DNA of 33,537 nt from Rhodospirillales bacterium RIFCSPLOWO2_02_FULL_58_16 (lineage in GTDB: Bacteria > Pseudomonadota > Alphaproteobacteria > Rhodospirillales > 2-02-FULL-58-16), in assembly GCA_001830425.1 (NCBI GenBank), contig MIAA01000016.1, forward strand, positions 1 to 33,537. The letters are read 5' to 3'. Below are positions 16,561-25,684 of the stretch, one piece after another. The notes beneath the pieces were generated by a model. The model was not told the origin of the DNA, ran no database searches, and saw nothing but the letters and a program-made list of their open reading frames with translations. The position numbers were made by a program, and so were the translations under genes. Positions within the stretch are counted from its first letter, which is position 1. Each line of letters starts with the position of its first letter.

Positions 16561-18456
16561 ATGGTCAAAAAGCATAATTTGTCAGGTTCTTCTCAGCCGC
16601 CCGCCGACCCGCTTTCAGCCGGCGTGAAGGTGATCGAATCCTGCCTCAAGGGCCTGCCCGCAAAACCCGGCGTTTACCGGATGATTAACGCCGAAGGCGG
16701 CGTTCTTTATGTAGGCAAGGCCAAAAGCCTGAAAAACCGCGTGGCCGGTTATGCCAAGCCTGAGCGGCAATCCGTTCGCATCCGGCGCATGATAGCGCAA
16801 ACGGCGTCGATGGAATTTGTCACCACCGGCGCCGAGGCCGAGGCCTTGTTGCTGGAAGCCGACCTGATCAAGTCTCTGAAGCCGCGTTATAATATCCTGC
16901 TCCGCGACGACAAGTCCTTCCCTTCGATACTGGTGACCGGCGGACACCCTTTTACGCGGATTGTCAAACACCGAGGCCTCCGCTCCGCCGAGGGTGACTA
17001 CTTCGGCCCCTTCGCCTGCGCCGGAGCGGTCAATGAGACCTTAGGCGTCCTGCAACGGGCGTTCCTGCTCAGAACTTGCTCCGATGCTGTTTTGGCGGGC
17101 CGCACCCGCCCCTGTCTTCTCTATCAGATCAAGCGTTGCTCGGCGCCGTGCGTCGATAGAATAGGCTGCGATGAATACGCCGGACTGGTGAACGAGGCCC
17201 GGGCCTTCCTGCGCGGGGAAAGCAACAAAATCCAGCGGCAACTGGCCGCCCGCATGCAGGCCGCCGGCGAGGCCATGGAGTTCGAAAAAGCGGCCCTTTA
17301 CCGTGATCGCATCCGGGCGCTCGCCGGCATTCAGGCTCACCGTGACATTGATGTCGCCGCCATCGGCGAGGCTGACGTCATCGCCGCCCATCAGGAGGGC
17401 GGACAGACCTGCGTACAAGTGTTCTTTTTCCGCGCCGGACGCAACTACGGCAACAAGGCATATTTCCCCGGCCACGCCGAAGATCACGGCGTAGAGCAGG
17501 TTCTGGAAGCCTTTATCAGCCAATTTTATGACGGCGCCCGTCTGCCGCGACAGATCATGGTCAGTCACCGCCTGCCCGCCCGTGCATTGATGGCCGAGGC
17601 GTTAAGCGTGCGAGCCGGCCGGCGGGTCACCGTTTCCAGACCGGCAAGGGGCAATAAGCGCAAGCTGGTGGAGCATGCCCTCGCCAATGCCCGCGAGACC
17701 CTGGGCCGACGTCTGGGCGAAAGCGCTTCCCAACGCCGCTTGCTTGACGGGCTGGCCGAAGCCTTCGGCCTGGAGGCGGCGCCCGGACGCATCGAGGTCT
17801 ATGACAACAGCCATATATCCGGCGCCAAGGCCGTCGGAGCAATGATCGTCGCCGGTCCCGAAGGGCTGCTCAAGAAGGCCTACCGCAAGTTCACCATCCG
17901 AAGCGATTCAGCTCCCGGCGACGATTACGCCATGATGGGCGAGGTGCTGACCCGGCGCTTCGCCCGCGCCCTCAAGGAAGACCCCGACCGCAGCCTCGGC
18001 CAATGGCCCGATCTGGTGCTTGTTGACGGCGGCGGCGGGCATCTTAACGTCGCGCTTCAGGCATTCGCCGATCTCGGCATTAATGATATTGCTGTCGCCG
18101 CCATCGCCAAGGGCCGCGACCGCAACGCCGGATGCGAGCGCGTCTTCCTGCCCGGCGGCAAACAACCCCTGGTCCTGAACGCTCGCGATCCCGTGCTTTA
18201 TTTTCTGCAAAGGCTGCGCGATGAGGCACACCGTTTCGCCGTCGGCGCCCACAGGGCGAAACGCCTGAAGGGTCTGTCGCGCTCGGCGCTCGACGAGATT
18301 CCCGGCATCGGCCCCAAGCGCAAAAAGGCTTTGCTGCACCACTTCGGCTCGGTCGACGCCGTTATCCGCGCCGGATGCGCCGATCTGGAGGCGGTGGAGG
18401 GAATCAGCAGGGAAATCGCCAATAAAATCCATGACTGGGTCGGCGGTCGGAGTTAG
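16561..18456 (+). CDS. uvrC: Excinuclease ABC subunit C
   Basis: UvrC makes both incisions around a DNA lesion in nucleotide excision repair. The 631-aa protein has an N-terminal GIY-YIG nuclease domain (KPGVYRM...[15 protein letters not shown]), a UVR motif (about 225-260, [13 protein letters not shown]) for UvrB contact, an RNase H-like C-terminal nuclease ([28 protein letters not shown]) and a final helix-hairpin-helix ([16 protein letters not shown]). Length and domain order are normal. The ATG at 16561 lacks a clear Shine-Dalgarno. It is the last gene before the insertion-like region; in many relatives pgsA follows directly. Confidence 0.96.
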   Translation: MVKKHNLSGSSQPPADPLSAGVKVIESCLKGLPAKPGVYRMINAEGGVLYVGKAKSLKNRVAGYAKPERQSVRIRRMIAQTASMEFVTTGAEAEALLLEADLIKSLKPRYNILLRDDKSFPSILVTGGHPFTRIVKHRGLRSAEGDYFGPFACAGAVNETLGVLQRAFLLRTCSDAVLAGRTRPCLLYQIKRCSAPCVDRIGCDEYAGLVNEARAFLRGESNKIQRQLAARMQAAGEAMEFEKAALYRDRIRALAGIQAHRDIDVAAIGEADVIAAHQEGGQTCVQVFFFRAGRNYGNKAYFPGHAEDHGVEQVLEAFISQFYDGARLPRQIMVSHRLPARALMAEALSVRAGRRVTVSRPARGNKRKLVEHALANARETLGRRLGESASQRRLLDGLAEAFGLEAAPGRIEVYDNSHISGAKAVGAMIVAGPEGLLKKAYRKFTIRSDSAPGDDYAMMGEVLTRRFARALKEDPDRSLGQWPDLVLVDGGGGHLNVALQAFADLGINDIAVAAIAKGRDRNAGCERVFLPGGKQPLVLNARDPVLYFLQRLRDEAHRFAVGAHRAKRLKGLSRSALDEIPGIGPKRKKALLHHFGSVDAVIRAGCADLEAVEGISREIANKIHDWVGGRS

Positions 18457-18771
18457 AATAGGAGGCCTCCTGCAAGGGACGCCGATTTTCCAGATCAGCC
18501 TTTAATTCCAGGGGCATAGCTTTCTCATACATGACATTCTTCCGGTACTGGTACATCAAGGAGGATATTTGCGCCTGTGGGACAGTCCAATGACCTCGTT
18601 CAATGGGGCAGAATTTATTATCTCCGTCGGGCGGTGCCTTGCGGCCTGAGAGGCTGAGGGGGTCGTAAAGAGTTGAAGGTCTCACTAAGGACTGCCGAGT
18701 TCGTCATTACTAAGTTACGCTGTCGGAAGTTCAGCAGCCGCTTCGAGCAGTTGATAAAAACGGTGAGCGTT
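18457..18771. other. Spacer after uvrC, left edge of a probable insertion
   Basis: This 315-bp stretch holds no gene I can name. On the minus strand an open frame (18404-18685) includes a protein-like segment with QISSLMYQYRKNVMYEKAMP, which might be a decayed gene, but it runs into uvrC and has no start signal. Base composition becomes less GC-rich here than in uvrC. Confidence 0.4.
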
Positions 18772-18918
18772 ATGTCGACACTCGGCAAAGACAAAATAAA
18801 ACAACTGATCAGAGCCTTCTTCTTGGGGTTTGGTACGTTAATTCTGGCTGGTTATGCTATCGGCGCGGTAGCAACTGAGCGATTCCAAGTAAGCATACAA
18901 CTGGGAACTCCATCATGA
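18772..18918 (+). CDS. Small single-pass membrane protein
   Basis: A 48-aa peptide with a basic N-terminus (GKDKIKQLIR), one membrane segment (about 15-35) and a short polar tail. The frame is open back to 18673, but the ATG at 18772 (or GTG at 18763) gives the more natural start. Its stop codon overlaps the start of the DUF2339 gene by ATGA, which argues that it is translated and coupled to that membrane protein. I do not recognise a family. Confidence 0.5.
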   Translation: MSTLGKDKIKQLIRAFFLGFGTLILAGYAIGAVATERFQVSIQLGTPS

Positions 18919-20612
18919 AAACCATTGAGGAACAATTAGCTCAATTCAATATCCGGCTTGATAGATTGGAGGAGCGGTTCATGGCGATGAGCCCAGCGAA
19001 AGGAGCCGATACAGATAGGTCCGCACCGGCCACCACCGAACCGCAGGCGAAAGGATGCGAGGTGACGATACCACCCCCACTCCCCTCACAACCAACTATG
19101 CGACATCCGGAGCCTATCAAACGGCACGAGACGTACGCGCCTCCAGTAACCCAAATTCTCGGCTGGACCGGCGCGACGGCGCTGGTGCTGGCAATGGCCT
19201 ATCTGATTCGACTGGCACTGGATGCCGGTTGGCTAACGCCGGAGCGGCAGCTTGCACTCGCTGTCTTGAGTGGTTTCTCCCTGATAGCCACAGGGCTGCG
19301 GTTACGCGCTTCCGACCACGAGTATGCGAGCCTGCTGCCGGCCGGCGGTTTGGTGGTGCTATTTCTTTCGATTTACGGGGCGCACCTTCACTATCACTTC
19401 ATCAGCATCCATCTGGCGACGGGCGCTGTGGTCTTGACCTGCCTCGGCGCGTTATGGCTGGGTAAACTTTTTGAGAGCGAACTCTACGGGTTGTTCGCAG
19501 TGGTGGGATCCTATTCGGCACCGTTTCTATTGCACGCTTTGACCGGCGCGGTGATCGATCTGGCGATTTATTTCTCGGCCTGGAGCATGCTGTTTTGCAT
19601 CTACTCCATCTGGATCTGCAATCGCCGCGTCTATCTATTAGCCGCCTATATGGCGCTACTGGGTTTCAATTTTCTGTGGACGCATATGTCGCCGGGTGAA
19701 TGGGTGGCAGCCTTTTTCTTTCAAGCAATTCAGTTCGTCATCTTTCTTGGTTGCGCGGTCGGTTTCTCTATTCGACATGACCGCCCCATGAGCAATGGCG
19801 AGGCGCTCGTCCACTTGCCGCTACTGCTGATTTTCTACGCGCTGCAGTACTCGCTGCTGCAAAGCCACCTCCCGACAATGGCGCCGTGGATTGCTCTGGG
19901 GAGCGCCACGGTATTGCTACTGGTTTACCTCATTGCTCGAAAAACCATGGATAAGCCGCTGGAATCTGGCGCTTTGTTGGTGGGAGCCTATGCTTCGCTG
20001 GCGCTGTTTCACGCCGGTTATATGGAGCTGGTTCCGCGTGAATTCGCGCCCTGGGTCGGCGCGCTTATGCTGCCAGCAGTTGCCGTTTATTTTCTTTCTC
20101 GGGAAAATGCGTCGGTGACATGGCCAGCCCGGATGCTGATCGGGATCGTGTTCGCTATTAACTACTTGCGGGTGGTTTCAAATTCCAACATCGAATCGGT
20201 TCCGGGGCACGATCTATTGGCGCTGCTCTACGCGGTCGAGCTTTACCTCGCCTACTACCTCGTCAGACACCCGCCCGGTCTGGCGAGTTTCGCCCACTCC
20301 GCCTTATATGCGGGCCATGTGGCCTTGATGGGCGCCGCAGTGCAAATCTTTGACGGGCGACTGGCTGTATCGTTTGCCTGGGGCGTAATCGGCCTCGCCT
20401 GTCTGGCGCTAGCTTTCAAGTATAAAGACAAGTTACTCGGCAAGTCTTCCTTGCTGGTCTTCGCCGCTTCGTCAGCCAAGGTTTTGTTGTTCGATTTATC
20501 AAGCGCCGCCCCGCTGGTTCGGATTGGTTCCCTGGTGATTCTTGGACTGACGCTGTACGTGGGTGGATGGATGTACAAGAAAGTGGCCTTGATGGACGCA
20601 GACAACCTGTAG
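18915..20612 (+). CDS. DUF2339 polytopic membrane protein
   Basis: A 565-aa protein with a short N-terminal coiled coil (about 3-25), a Pro-rich linker, and then hydrophobic segments to the end (about a dozen or more by eye). The first membrane block (ILGWTGATALVLAMAYLIRLA and GLVVLFLSIYGAHLHY) is typical of DUF2339 (YfjA-like) proteins, whose function is unknown. A terminal LVILGLTLYVGGWMYKK is also common in that family. Codon choice (more TTG, CTA, CGA, GCT) and GC differ from the housekeeping genes around it. It separates uvrC from pgsA, so it was probably acquired. Confidence 0.82.
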   Translation: MKTIEEQLAQFNIRLDRLEERFMAMSPAKGADTDRSAPATTEPQAKGCEVTIPPPLPSQPTMRHPEPIKRHETYAPPVTQILGWTGATALVLAMAYLIRLALDAGWLTPERQLALAVLSGFSLIATGLRLRASDHEYASLLPAGGLVVLFLSIYGAHLHYHFISIHLATGAVVLTCLGALWLGKLFESELYGLFAVVGSYSAPFLLHALTGAVIDLAIYFSAWSMLFCIYSIWICNRRVYLLAAYMALLGFNFLWTHMSPGEWVAAFFFQAIQFVIFLGCAVGFSIRHDRPMSNGEALVHLPLLLIFYALQYSLLQSHLPTMAPWIALGSATVLLLVYLIARKTMDKPLESGALLVGAYASLALFHAGYMELVPREFAPWVGALMLPAVAVYFLSRENASVTWPARMLIGIVFAINYLRVVSNSNIESVPGHDLLALLYAVELYLAYYLVRHPPGLASFAHSALYAGHVALMGAAVQIFDGRLAVSFAWGVIGLACLALAFKYKDKLLGKSSLLVFAASSAKVLLFDLSSAAPLVRIGSLVILGLTLYVGGWMYKKVALMDADNL

Positions 20613-20636
20613 CCATCCAATGGACAGCCCGTGTAA

Positions 20637-20870
20637 CGATCAGGCAACTTCAAATGCGGGGCATGGCGGGCGTTGCGGCAACCGCAACTGGTGCGGCGAT
20701 CACGCTCCGATCCGGCGGTGCGACTGTTTTACGAGTTCCACGCAAAGACGCAAATGGGTGACAAATGGCTTTGTATCGTGGTTAAATATGCGGAAGACGA
20801 TGCGTTTGTCGTAACCGGCTACCTAACCGACAAACCCAAGGACGGAGAAGACGTATGGCCGACAAGATGA
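20637..20870 (+). pseudogene. Remnant of a toxin-like gene paired with DUF2283
   Basis: The frame after a stop at 20634 reads PQLVRRSRSDPAVRLFYEF, then KWLCIVVKYAEDDAFVVTGYLTD and KPKDGE. This resembles the C-terminal part of small DUF4258/RelE-like proteins that commonly precede DUF2283 genes. No ATG starts it; TTG at 20673 could give 65 aa, and the usual N-terminal portion is missing. It overlaps the DUF2283 gene by 16 bp, as intact pairs do. I judge it truncated, though a short functional protein is possible. Confidence 0.5.
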
Positions 20871-21064
20871 AAGTATGGTTCGATGCGGAAGCCGATTTCC
20901 TTGAAGTGCGCTTCTCCGATGCCGCCGGTTATGAGAAGGAAACCTCGCACGACGCGGTGATGGAGCGTGTGGACGCAGAAGGGAATGTGATCGGCTTCAG
21001 CACCATCGGCGTCAGCCGCTTCCGCAAGGACAAACCGTTTGAAACCGAACTGTCTGCGGCGTAA
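20855..21064 (+). CDS. DUF2283 protein (putative antitoxin-like partner)
   Basis: A 69-aa protein beginning MKVWFDAEADFLEVRFS after MADK, then NVIGFSTIGVSRF, the two conserved blocks of DUF2283. These small beta-rich proteins often follow a short toxin-like gene; the biochemical role is not settled. The start codon lies inside the end of the remnant gene at 20637-20870. Confidence 0.8.
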   Translation: MADKMKVWFDAEADFLEVRFSDAAGYEKETSHDAVMERVDAEGNVIGFSTIGVSRFRKDKPFETELSAA

Positions 21065-21146
21065 CCGCAGGGCCGGCGCGTACAAATGGCGATTGTCCGG
21101 GAATTATAGGAATTATGAATAAGTTAATGTGTCCCCATAATCCGCA

Positions 21147-21731
21147 ATGTTGACCAAGCTGCCTAATATCCTGACTGTTTCGCGGATCGTCGCCATTCCG
21201 GTGATTCTCGGAATTATGTTTATTCCGCCTCCCCTGGGCAACTGGCTGGCGCTTGCCGTTTACACCTATGCCGCCGTCACCGATATCCTTGACGGCTATT
21301 TGGCGCGCATCTGGAGCCAGCAGTCCAATTTCGGACGTTTCCTGGACCCCATAGCCGACAAGCTGCTGATTGCCGCCTTGCTTTTGATGCTGGTGGGAAT
21401 CGACCGCATCGGCGGCATTACCATTTTGCCGGCGGCGGTGATTCTGTGCCGCGAAATCCTGGTCTCGGGACTGCGTGAATTCCTGGCCGAGGTGCGCGTC
21501 GGCCTGCCGGTAAGCAGCATGTCAAAGATCAAGACCTTTATCCAAATACTGGCGCTGGGCTTTCTTATCGTCGGCGACGCCGGTCCTGATTTTTGGGGAG
21601 TGCCGACTCTTGATATCGGAATTTACGGCCTGTGGGCGGCGGCGGTGATAACCCTGATCACCGGCTATGATTATCTGGTCGCCGGCCTTGGTCATATCGC
21701 CAGGAGCGACGCCGAGGGCGCCGGTAAATGA
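21147..21731 (+). CDS. pgsA: CDP-diacylglycerol-glycerol-3-phosphate 3-phosphatidyltransferase
   Basis: PgsA makes phosphatidylglycerol phosphate, the first committed step to phosphatidylglycerol and cardiolipin, in the inner membrane. The 194-aa protein begins LPNILTVSRIVAIPVI and has the CDP-alcohol phosphotransferase signature DGYLARIWSQQSNFGRFLDP followed by IADK, with all Asp residues of the D-G-x2-A-R-x8-G-x3-D-x3-D motif. Several membrane helices follow. It overlaps mobB by ATGA. The 82-bp gap after the DUF2283 gene has a GGAATTAT direct repeat but no certain promoter. Confidence 0.94.
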   Translation: MLTKLPNILTVSRIVAIPVILGIMFIPPPLGNWLALAVYTYAAVTDILDGYLARIWSQQSNFGRFLDPIADKLLIAALLLMLVGIDRIGGITILPAAVILCREILVSGLREFLAEVRVGLPVSSMSKIKTFIQILALGFLIVGDAGPDFWGVPTLDIGIYGLWAAAVITLITGYDYLVAGLGHIARSDAEGAGK

Positions 21732-22246
21732 AAGTTTTCGGCCTGGTGGGATCAAGCGGCAGCGGCAAGACGACGCTGATGGTCAAAGTGATAGAAGAAC
21801 TGAAAGGCCGAGGCGTGAAAGTTTCCACCATCAAACACACCCATCACGAACTCGACATCGACAGTCCGGGCAAGGATTCCTACCGGCACCGCGAGGCCGG
21901 CGCCGAGGAAGTGATGCTGACCTCATCGGCGCGCTGGGTGCTGATGCGCGAGCATCGCGGAGCGCCGGAGCCGGACATTAACCAATTGATCGCCCATATG
22001 AGCGATGTCGATTTGCTGCTGGTCGAAGGATTTAAGGAATTGCGCTGTCCCAAGATGGAAATCTATCGCCCCTCGCTCGGAAAGCCGTTACGGTTCGCGG
22101 ACGATCCCGACGTGGTGGCGGTGGCCGGCGATGAGCCTCTGCCCGATTGTTTAACGCCCGTGCTCGACATTAATGACATTCCCGCCATCGCCGATTTCAT
22201 CGTCGACCATTGTCAATTAACGAGGCTGAATGATGACAAAAATTAA
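21728..22246 (+). CDS. mobB: Molybdopterin-guanine dinucleotide biosynthesis protein B
   Basis: A 172-aa GTP-binding protein with P-loop GSSGSGKTT near the start, STIKHTHHELDIDSPGKDSYRHREAGA and LLLVEGFKE, all typical of MobB. It is thought to help MobA attach GMP to molybdopterin. It overlaps pgsA by 4 bp and moeA by 17 bp, which ties it to the cofactor genes downstream. mobA is not in the window. Confidence 0.93.
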   Translation: MKVFGLVGSSGSGKTTLMVKVIEELKGRGVKVSTIKHTHHELDIDSPGKDSYRHREAGAEEVMLTSSARWVLMREHRGAPEPDINQLIAHMSDVDLLLVEGFKELRCPKMEIYRPSLGKPLRFADDPDVVAVAGDEPLPDCLTPVLDINDIPAIADFIVDHCQLTRLNDDKN

Positions 22247-23489
22247 GGATGACTGCTTCGTCGCCGGCGGCGGATCGATGAAACTGGATCAGGCGTTGGC
22301 GCTGCTGAAGGAACGCCTGAAGACGGTAACCGGCGACGAAACCGTGCGGCTGGGCGACGCTTTGGGTCGGGTGCTCGCCGCCGATGTAATCGCCGGGCGC
22401 GACGTGCCGCCTCATGACAATTCGGCCATGGACGGCTATGCAGTCTTCTTCGATGATCTGGCGACGAATGGCGAGACCAGGCTGCCGGTGGCCGGATACA
22501 TCGCCGCCGGCCATCCCCTCGGCGCGCCGGCCTTGCGCGGCAACGCCTATCGTATTTTTACCGGCGCTCCCATGCCGGAAGGGCCGGACACGGTGTTCAT
22601 GCAGGAGAACTGCGCGACCGACGGCGATGATGTGATCCTTGAGCCGGGCATTGACCGAGGCGCCAACCGTCGGCGCAGAGGGGAAGACATCGCCGCCGGT
22701 TCCGTTATCCTCAGGCAGGGACGGCGGCTGCGCCCCCAGGAAATTGCTCTGGCGGCGTCCGTCGGCCGGCCGACGCTGACGGTCTGCAAACGGCTGCGAA
22801 CGGCGGTATTTTCCACCGGCGATGAAGTGCGCGATCCATCCGATAACGCCCCCGAAGGATGTATCTACGACGCCAACCGCTACGCGGTTATGGGATTGCT
22901 GAAAGATTTGGGCTGCGCGGTCACCGACCTCGGCATCCTGCCCGACAATCAACGAATTATCCGCGACGCCCTTGATAACGCCGCCAAGGATCATGATGTG
23001 GTGATTACCTCAGGGGGGGTCAGCCTCGGCGACGAGGATCACGTCAAGGCGGCGGTGGAAGAGCTGGGCGGTCTTTACTTCTGGCGGCTGGCCGTCAAGC
23101 CGGGCCGCCCCATCGCGCTGGGCCGGGTCGCCGACGCCGTATTCATCGGCCTTCCCGGCAATCCGGTGTCGGCGATGGTCACTTTCATGCGCGTCGCCCG
23201 TCCGGTATTATTGTTGCTGTCGGGACACAACCGAATCGACCCGCCTCTGTTCAAGGTGCGGGCCGGGTTCGGCTTTGACAAGGAACCGGGACGCCGCGAG
23301 TGGCTGCGCGCCCGTCTGACGAAAGATAAGGACGGCGTCCTGACCGCCGTCAAGCACCATTTAGGCGGTTCCGGCATCCTGACCTCAATGGCGGACGCCG
23401 ACGGGCTGGTGGAACTGCCGGAAGATCAGGGAGCAGTCGCCGAAGGAGACATGGTCGATTTTCTTCCTTTCAGCGAAGTAACCGCATGA
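22230..23489 (+). CDS. moeA: Molybdopterin molybdenumtransferase
   Basis: MoeA inserts molybdate into adenylylated molybdopterin. The 419-aa protein shows DVPPHDNSAMDGYAV, the family's signature, then RIFTGAPMPEGPDTV, VFSTGDEV, VITSGGVSLGDEDHVK (the MoCF-binding fold) and GLPGNPVSAMVTF. ATGs at 22230 and 22233 both work; the leader with DDCF before LDQALALL is common in alphaproteobacterial MoeA, so the earlier start is preferred over ATG 22278. It overlaps mobB and, by ATGA, moaD. Confidence 0.95.
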   Translation: MMTKIKDDCFVAGGGSMKLDQALALLKERLKTVTGDETVRLGDALGRVLAADVIAGRDVPPHDNSAMDGYAVFFDDLATNGETRLPVAGYIAAGHPLGAPALRGNAYRIFTGAPMPEGPDTVFMQENCATDGDDVILEPGIDRGANRRRRGEDIAAGSVILRQGRRLRPQEIALAASVGRPTLTVCKRLRTAVFSTGDEVRDPSDNAPEGCIYDANRYAVMGLLKDLGCAVTDLGILPDNQRIIRDALDNAAKDHDVVITSGGVSLGDEDHVKAAVEELGGLYFWRLAVKPGRPIALGRVADAVFIGLPGNPVSAMVTFMRVARPVLLLLSGHNRIDPPLFKVRAGFGFDKEPGRREWLRARLTKDKDGVLTAVKHHLGGSGILTSMADADGLVELPEDQGAVAEGDMVDFLPFSEVTA

Positions 23490-23737
23490 AGATCATTTAT
23501 TTTTCCCGGCTGCGCGAGAAAACCGGAATCGCCGAGGAGGAGGCCTCGCCGCCGGCGACCGTGACCGATGTCGCCGGTTTGATCTCGTGGCTGAGGGAAC
23601 GCGGCGGCGGCTACGCCGAGGCTCTCGCCGACCTGTCGGTGGTCCGCGTCGCCGTCAACCAGGAGTACGTCGCCATGAGTCACCCCGTCGCCCGCGACGA
23701 CGAGATCGCCCTGTTCCCGCCGGTAACAGGAGGCTGA
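23486..23737 (+). CDS. moaD: Molybdopterin synthase sulfur carrier subunit
   Basis: An 83-aa ubiquitin-like protein beginning MKIIYFSRLREKTG and ending PPVTGG. The terminal Gly-Gly becomes the thiocarboxylate that MoaE uses to make molybdopterin. Its last codons contain the Shine-Dalgarno ACAGGAGG of moaE. Confidence 0.93.
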   Translation: MKIIYFSRLREKTGIAEEEASPPATVTDVAGLISWLRERGGGYAEALADLSVVRVAVNQEYVAMSHPVARDDEIALFPPVTGG

Positions 23738-23740
23738 TCC

Positions 23741-24205
23741 TTGATCCGGGTGCAACGTGAAGATTTTGACGTCGGCCTGGAAACGGCGAATCTTTCCGCA
23801 GGCAACTTCGGCATCGGCGGCGTCTGTATCTTCGTCGGCCTGGTCCGCGATATGGCCGGCGACCGATCTATCGAGGCGATGACTCTGGAACACTACCCCG
23901 GCATGACCGAAAGCGCGTTGGTTCAGATCGAGGCCGAGGCGCGGCGGCGCTGGCCGCTTGAGGAAACCTTGATCATTCACCGTTACGGACGGCTGAAACC
24001 GGGAGACCGCATCGTCATGGCGGCTACCGCTTCGACCCACCGCCGGGCCGCCTTCGAATCCTGCAACTTCCTCATGGACTGGCTGAAAACCAAAGCGCCG
24101 TTCTGGAAGCTGGAGGAAACCGCCGCCGGCGCCCGATGGGTCGACGCCCGCGACATGGACAACGCCGCCGCCGCCCGCTGGACCAAGGACGGCAAGGAAG
24201 AATGA
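23741..24205 (+). CDS. moaE: Molybdopterin synthase catalytic subunit
   Basis: MoaE transfers two sulfurs from MoaD to precursor Z. The 154-aa protein has GGVCIFVGLVRD, MTLEHYPGMTE, HRYGRLKPGD, and KTKAPFWKLE with the active-site lysines. The start is TTG 23741, fixed by AGGAGG at 23728-23733 and by the position of homology; no ATG lies near. It is followed with an ATGA overlap by a HAD hydrolase. Confidence 0.94.
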   Translation: MIRVQREDFDVGLETANLSAGNFGIGGVCIFVGLVRDMAGDRSIEAMTLEHYPGMTESALVQIEAEARRRWPLEETLIIHRYGRLKPGDRIVMAATASTHRRAAFESCNFLMDWLKTKAPFWKLEETAAGARWVDARDMDNAAAARWTKDGKEE

Positions 24206-24855
24206 CGGGATCAGCCGTTATCAAGCACGACGCCGTAATATTCGACTTTGACGGGGTGCTGGCCGAATCCACGGACATCAAGGATCAGGCTTTCGCCGCT
24301 CTTTACGAAAAACACGGCGCCGAAGCGTTGGCGGGGGTGATGGCTTATCACAGGGCCAATCGAGGCGTATCGCGCTTCGACAAGATACGTTACTGCCACA
24401 GAACTTTCCTCAACCATGATCTATCGGATAAAGAACTGGCGGAGATCGGACGATGGTTCTCCGCTCGGGTCGAGGACGCGGTGGCGGCCTGCCGGGCGGT
24501 CCCCGGCTCAATGGAGTTTCTTAAGAAGCACGGCGATAATCTGTCCTTGTTCATCGCCTCCGGCGCCCCCGAAGATGAGGTCAGGCGCATCGTTGAGCGC
24601 CGAGGCATGGCGCCTTATCTTGTCGCCGTTTTCGGCTCGCCTGAAAGCAAGGCGGAGATTGTCCGGGGCATCCTCGCCGAACACGGATTCGCCCCCGGAA
24701 AAGTTTTATTCGTCGGCGACGCCATGGCCGACTACAATGCGGCCCGAACAACCGGCGTCGATTTTGTCGGCCGCGCTCCGCCGGGCCGGCAAAGTCCGTT
24801 TCCGAACAAAACCCCGGTCATTCCTGACCTTACCGGCCTATCGGCATGGTTATGA
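24202..24855 (+). CDS. HAD-superfamily hydrolase (phosphoglycolate-phosphatase-like)
   Basis: A 217-aa HAD enzyme. Motif I is FDFDGVLAES (Asp15, Asp17), motif II is the Ser in FIASGAP, the motif III Lys is in SPESKAEIV, and motif IV is FVGDAMADY. A helical cap lies between motif I and II. The arrangement is that of Gph/PGMB-like phosphatases; the substrate is unknown. The ATG at 24202 has AAGGAAG just upstream and overlaps the moaE stop (ATGA). The frame extends upstream to 24136 but only inside moaE. Confidence 0.9.
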   Translation: MTGSAVIKHDAVIFDFDGVLAESTDIKDQAFAALYEKHGAEALAGVMAYHRANRGVSRFDKIRYCHRTFLNHDLSDKELAEIGRWFSARVEDAVAACRAVPGSMEFLKKHGDNLSLFIASGAPEDEVRRIVERRGMAPYLVAVFGSPESKAEIVRGILAEHGFAPGKVLFVGDAMADYNAARTTGVDFVGRAPPGRQSPFPNKTPVIPDLTGLSAWL

Positions 24856-24867
24856 AAGTGAACCCTG

Positions 24868-25683
24868 ATGACTGAAAAACACTTCTGGCCGGTCAAGGCC
24901 TACAGCAACGAATCCTTTCTCGACAGCCGTGAGGCGCGGCCTCTTCGCATCATGTCCGAATATATCGAGCCGGGTATGCGCTTCGACGATTTCAAGATCG
25001 CAGATACCATTGTTTTCTTCGGTTCGGCCCGCTTTATGTCCCGTGACGAGGCGTTAAATAATCTGCATGAAGCCCGCGACAAGGGCCTCGACATCAAGGA
25101 CGCCGAGGGCAAGCTGGAGATGTCGCGCTATTACGAAGAAGCCCGCGAACTGGCCGGACGCCTGACCGTATGGTCCAAGAGTCTGGAAAAGGGAACCCGT
25201 CGCTTCGTCGTCTGCACCGGCGGCGGGCCGGGAATCATGGAAGCCGCCAATCGCGGCGCCTCGGAAGCCAAAGGCATCAACGTCGGCCTTAACATCGCCA
25301 TTCCCTTCGAGCAGGAGAGAAACCCCTACGTCACCCGCGAACTGGCGTTCGAGTTCAATTATTTCTTTATGCGCAAGTTCTGGTTCACCTATCTGGCCAA
25401 GGCGCTGATCATCTTTCCCGGCGGCTTCGGAACAATGGATGAATTCTTTGAATTGATGACCCTGATCCAGACCCGCAAGCTGAACAAGAAAATGGCCATC
25501 GTCCTTTATGGCGATGAATACTGGCGCGAAGTGATCAACTTTGACGCCATGGTCCGCTACGGCGTCATCTCGAAAGAAGACCTTGATCTGTTCAAACGCG
25601 CCGATTCCGTGGGCGATGCCTACGAATTCATCACCGATGAGCTGGCCAAGGCGGCGGTCAAGGAACCGGGCGGGAGTTTGTAG
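24868..25683 (+). CDS. LOG-family Rossmann-fold nucleotide-binding protein
   Basis: A 271-aa protein of the LOG/lysine-decarboxylase-like family. GGGPGIMEA (118-126) and PGGFGTMDE (184-192) are the nucleotide-binding and catalytic motifs. Known members cleave nucleoside 5'-monophosphates to base and ribose 5-phosphate (PpnN and cytokinin-activating LOG proteins). The N-terminal about 90 residues include a charged segment longer than in plant LOG. It sits 12 bp after the HAD gene; nucleotide salvage is a reasonable but unproven role. It ends one base from the convergent ilvE. Confidence 0.88.
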   Translation: MTEKHFWPVKAYSNESFLDSREARPLRIMSEYIEPGMRFDDFKIADTIVFFGSARFMSRDEALNNLHEARDKGLDIKDAEGKLEMSRYYEEARELAGRLTVWSKSLEKGTRRFVVCTGGGPGIMEAANRGASEAKGINVGLNIAIPFEQERNPYVTRELAFEFNYFFMRKFWFTYLAKALIIFPGGFGTMDEFFELMTLIQTRKLNKKMAIVLYGDEYWREVINFDAMVRYGVISKEDLDLFKRADSVGDAYEFITDELAKAAVKEPGGSL

Positions 25684-25684
25684 T

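Noticed and set aside
18404-18685. 93-aa minus-strand frame after uvrC
   Set aside because: Its middle looks protein-like, but it overlaps uvrC, lacks a ribosome site, and matches no family I can name. It is kept only as a remark on the spacer.
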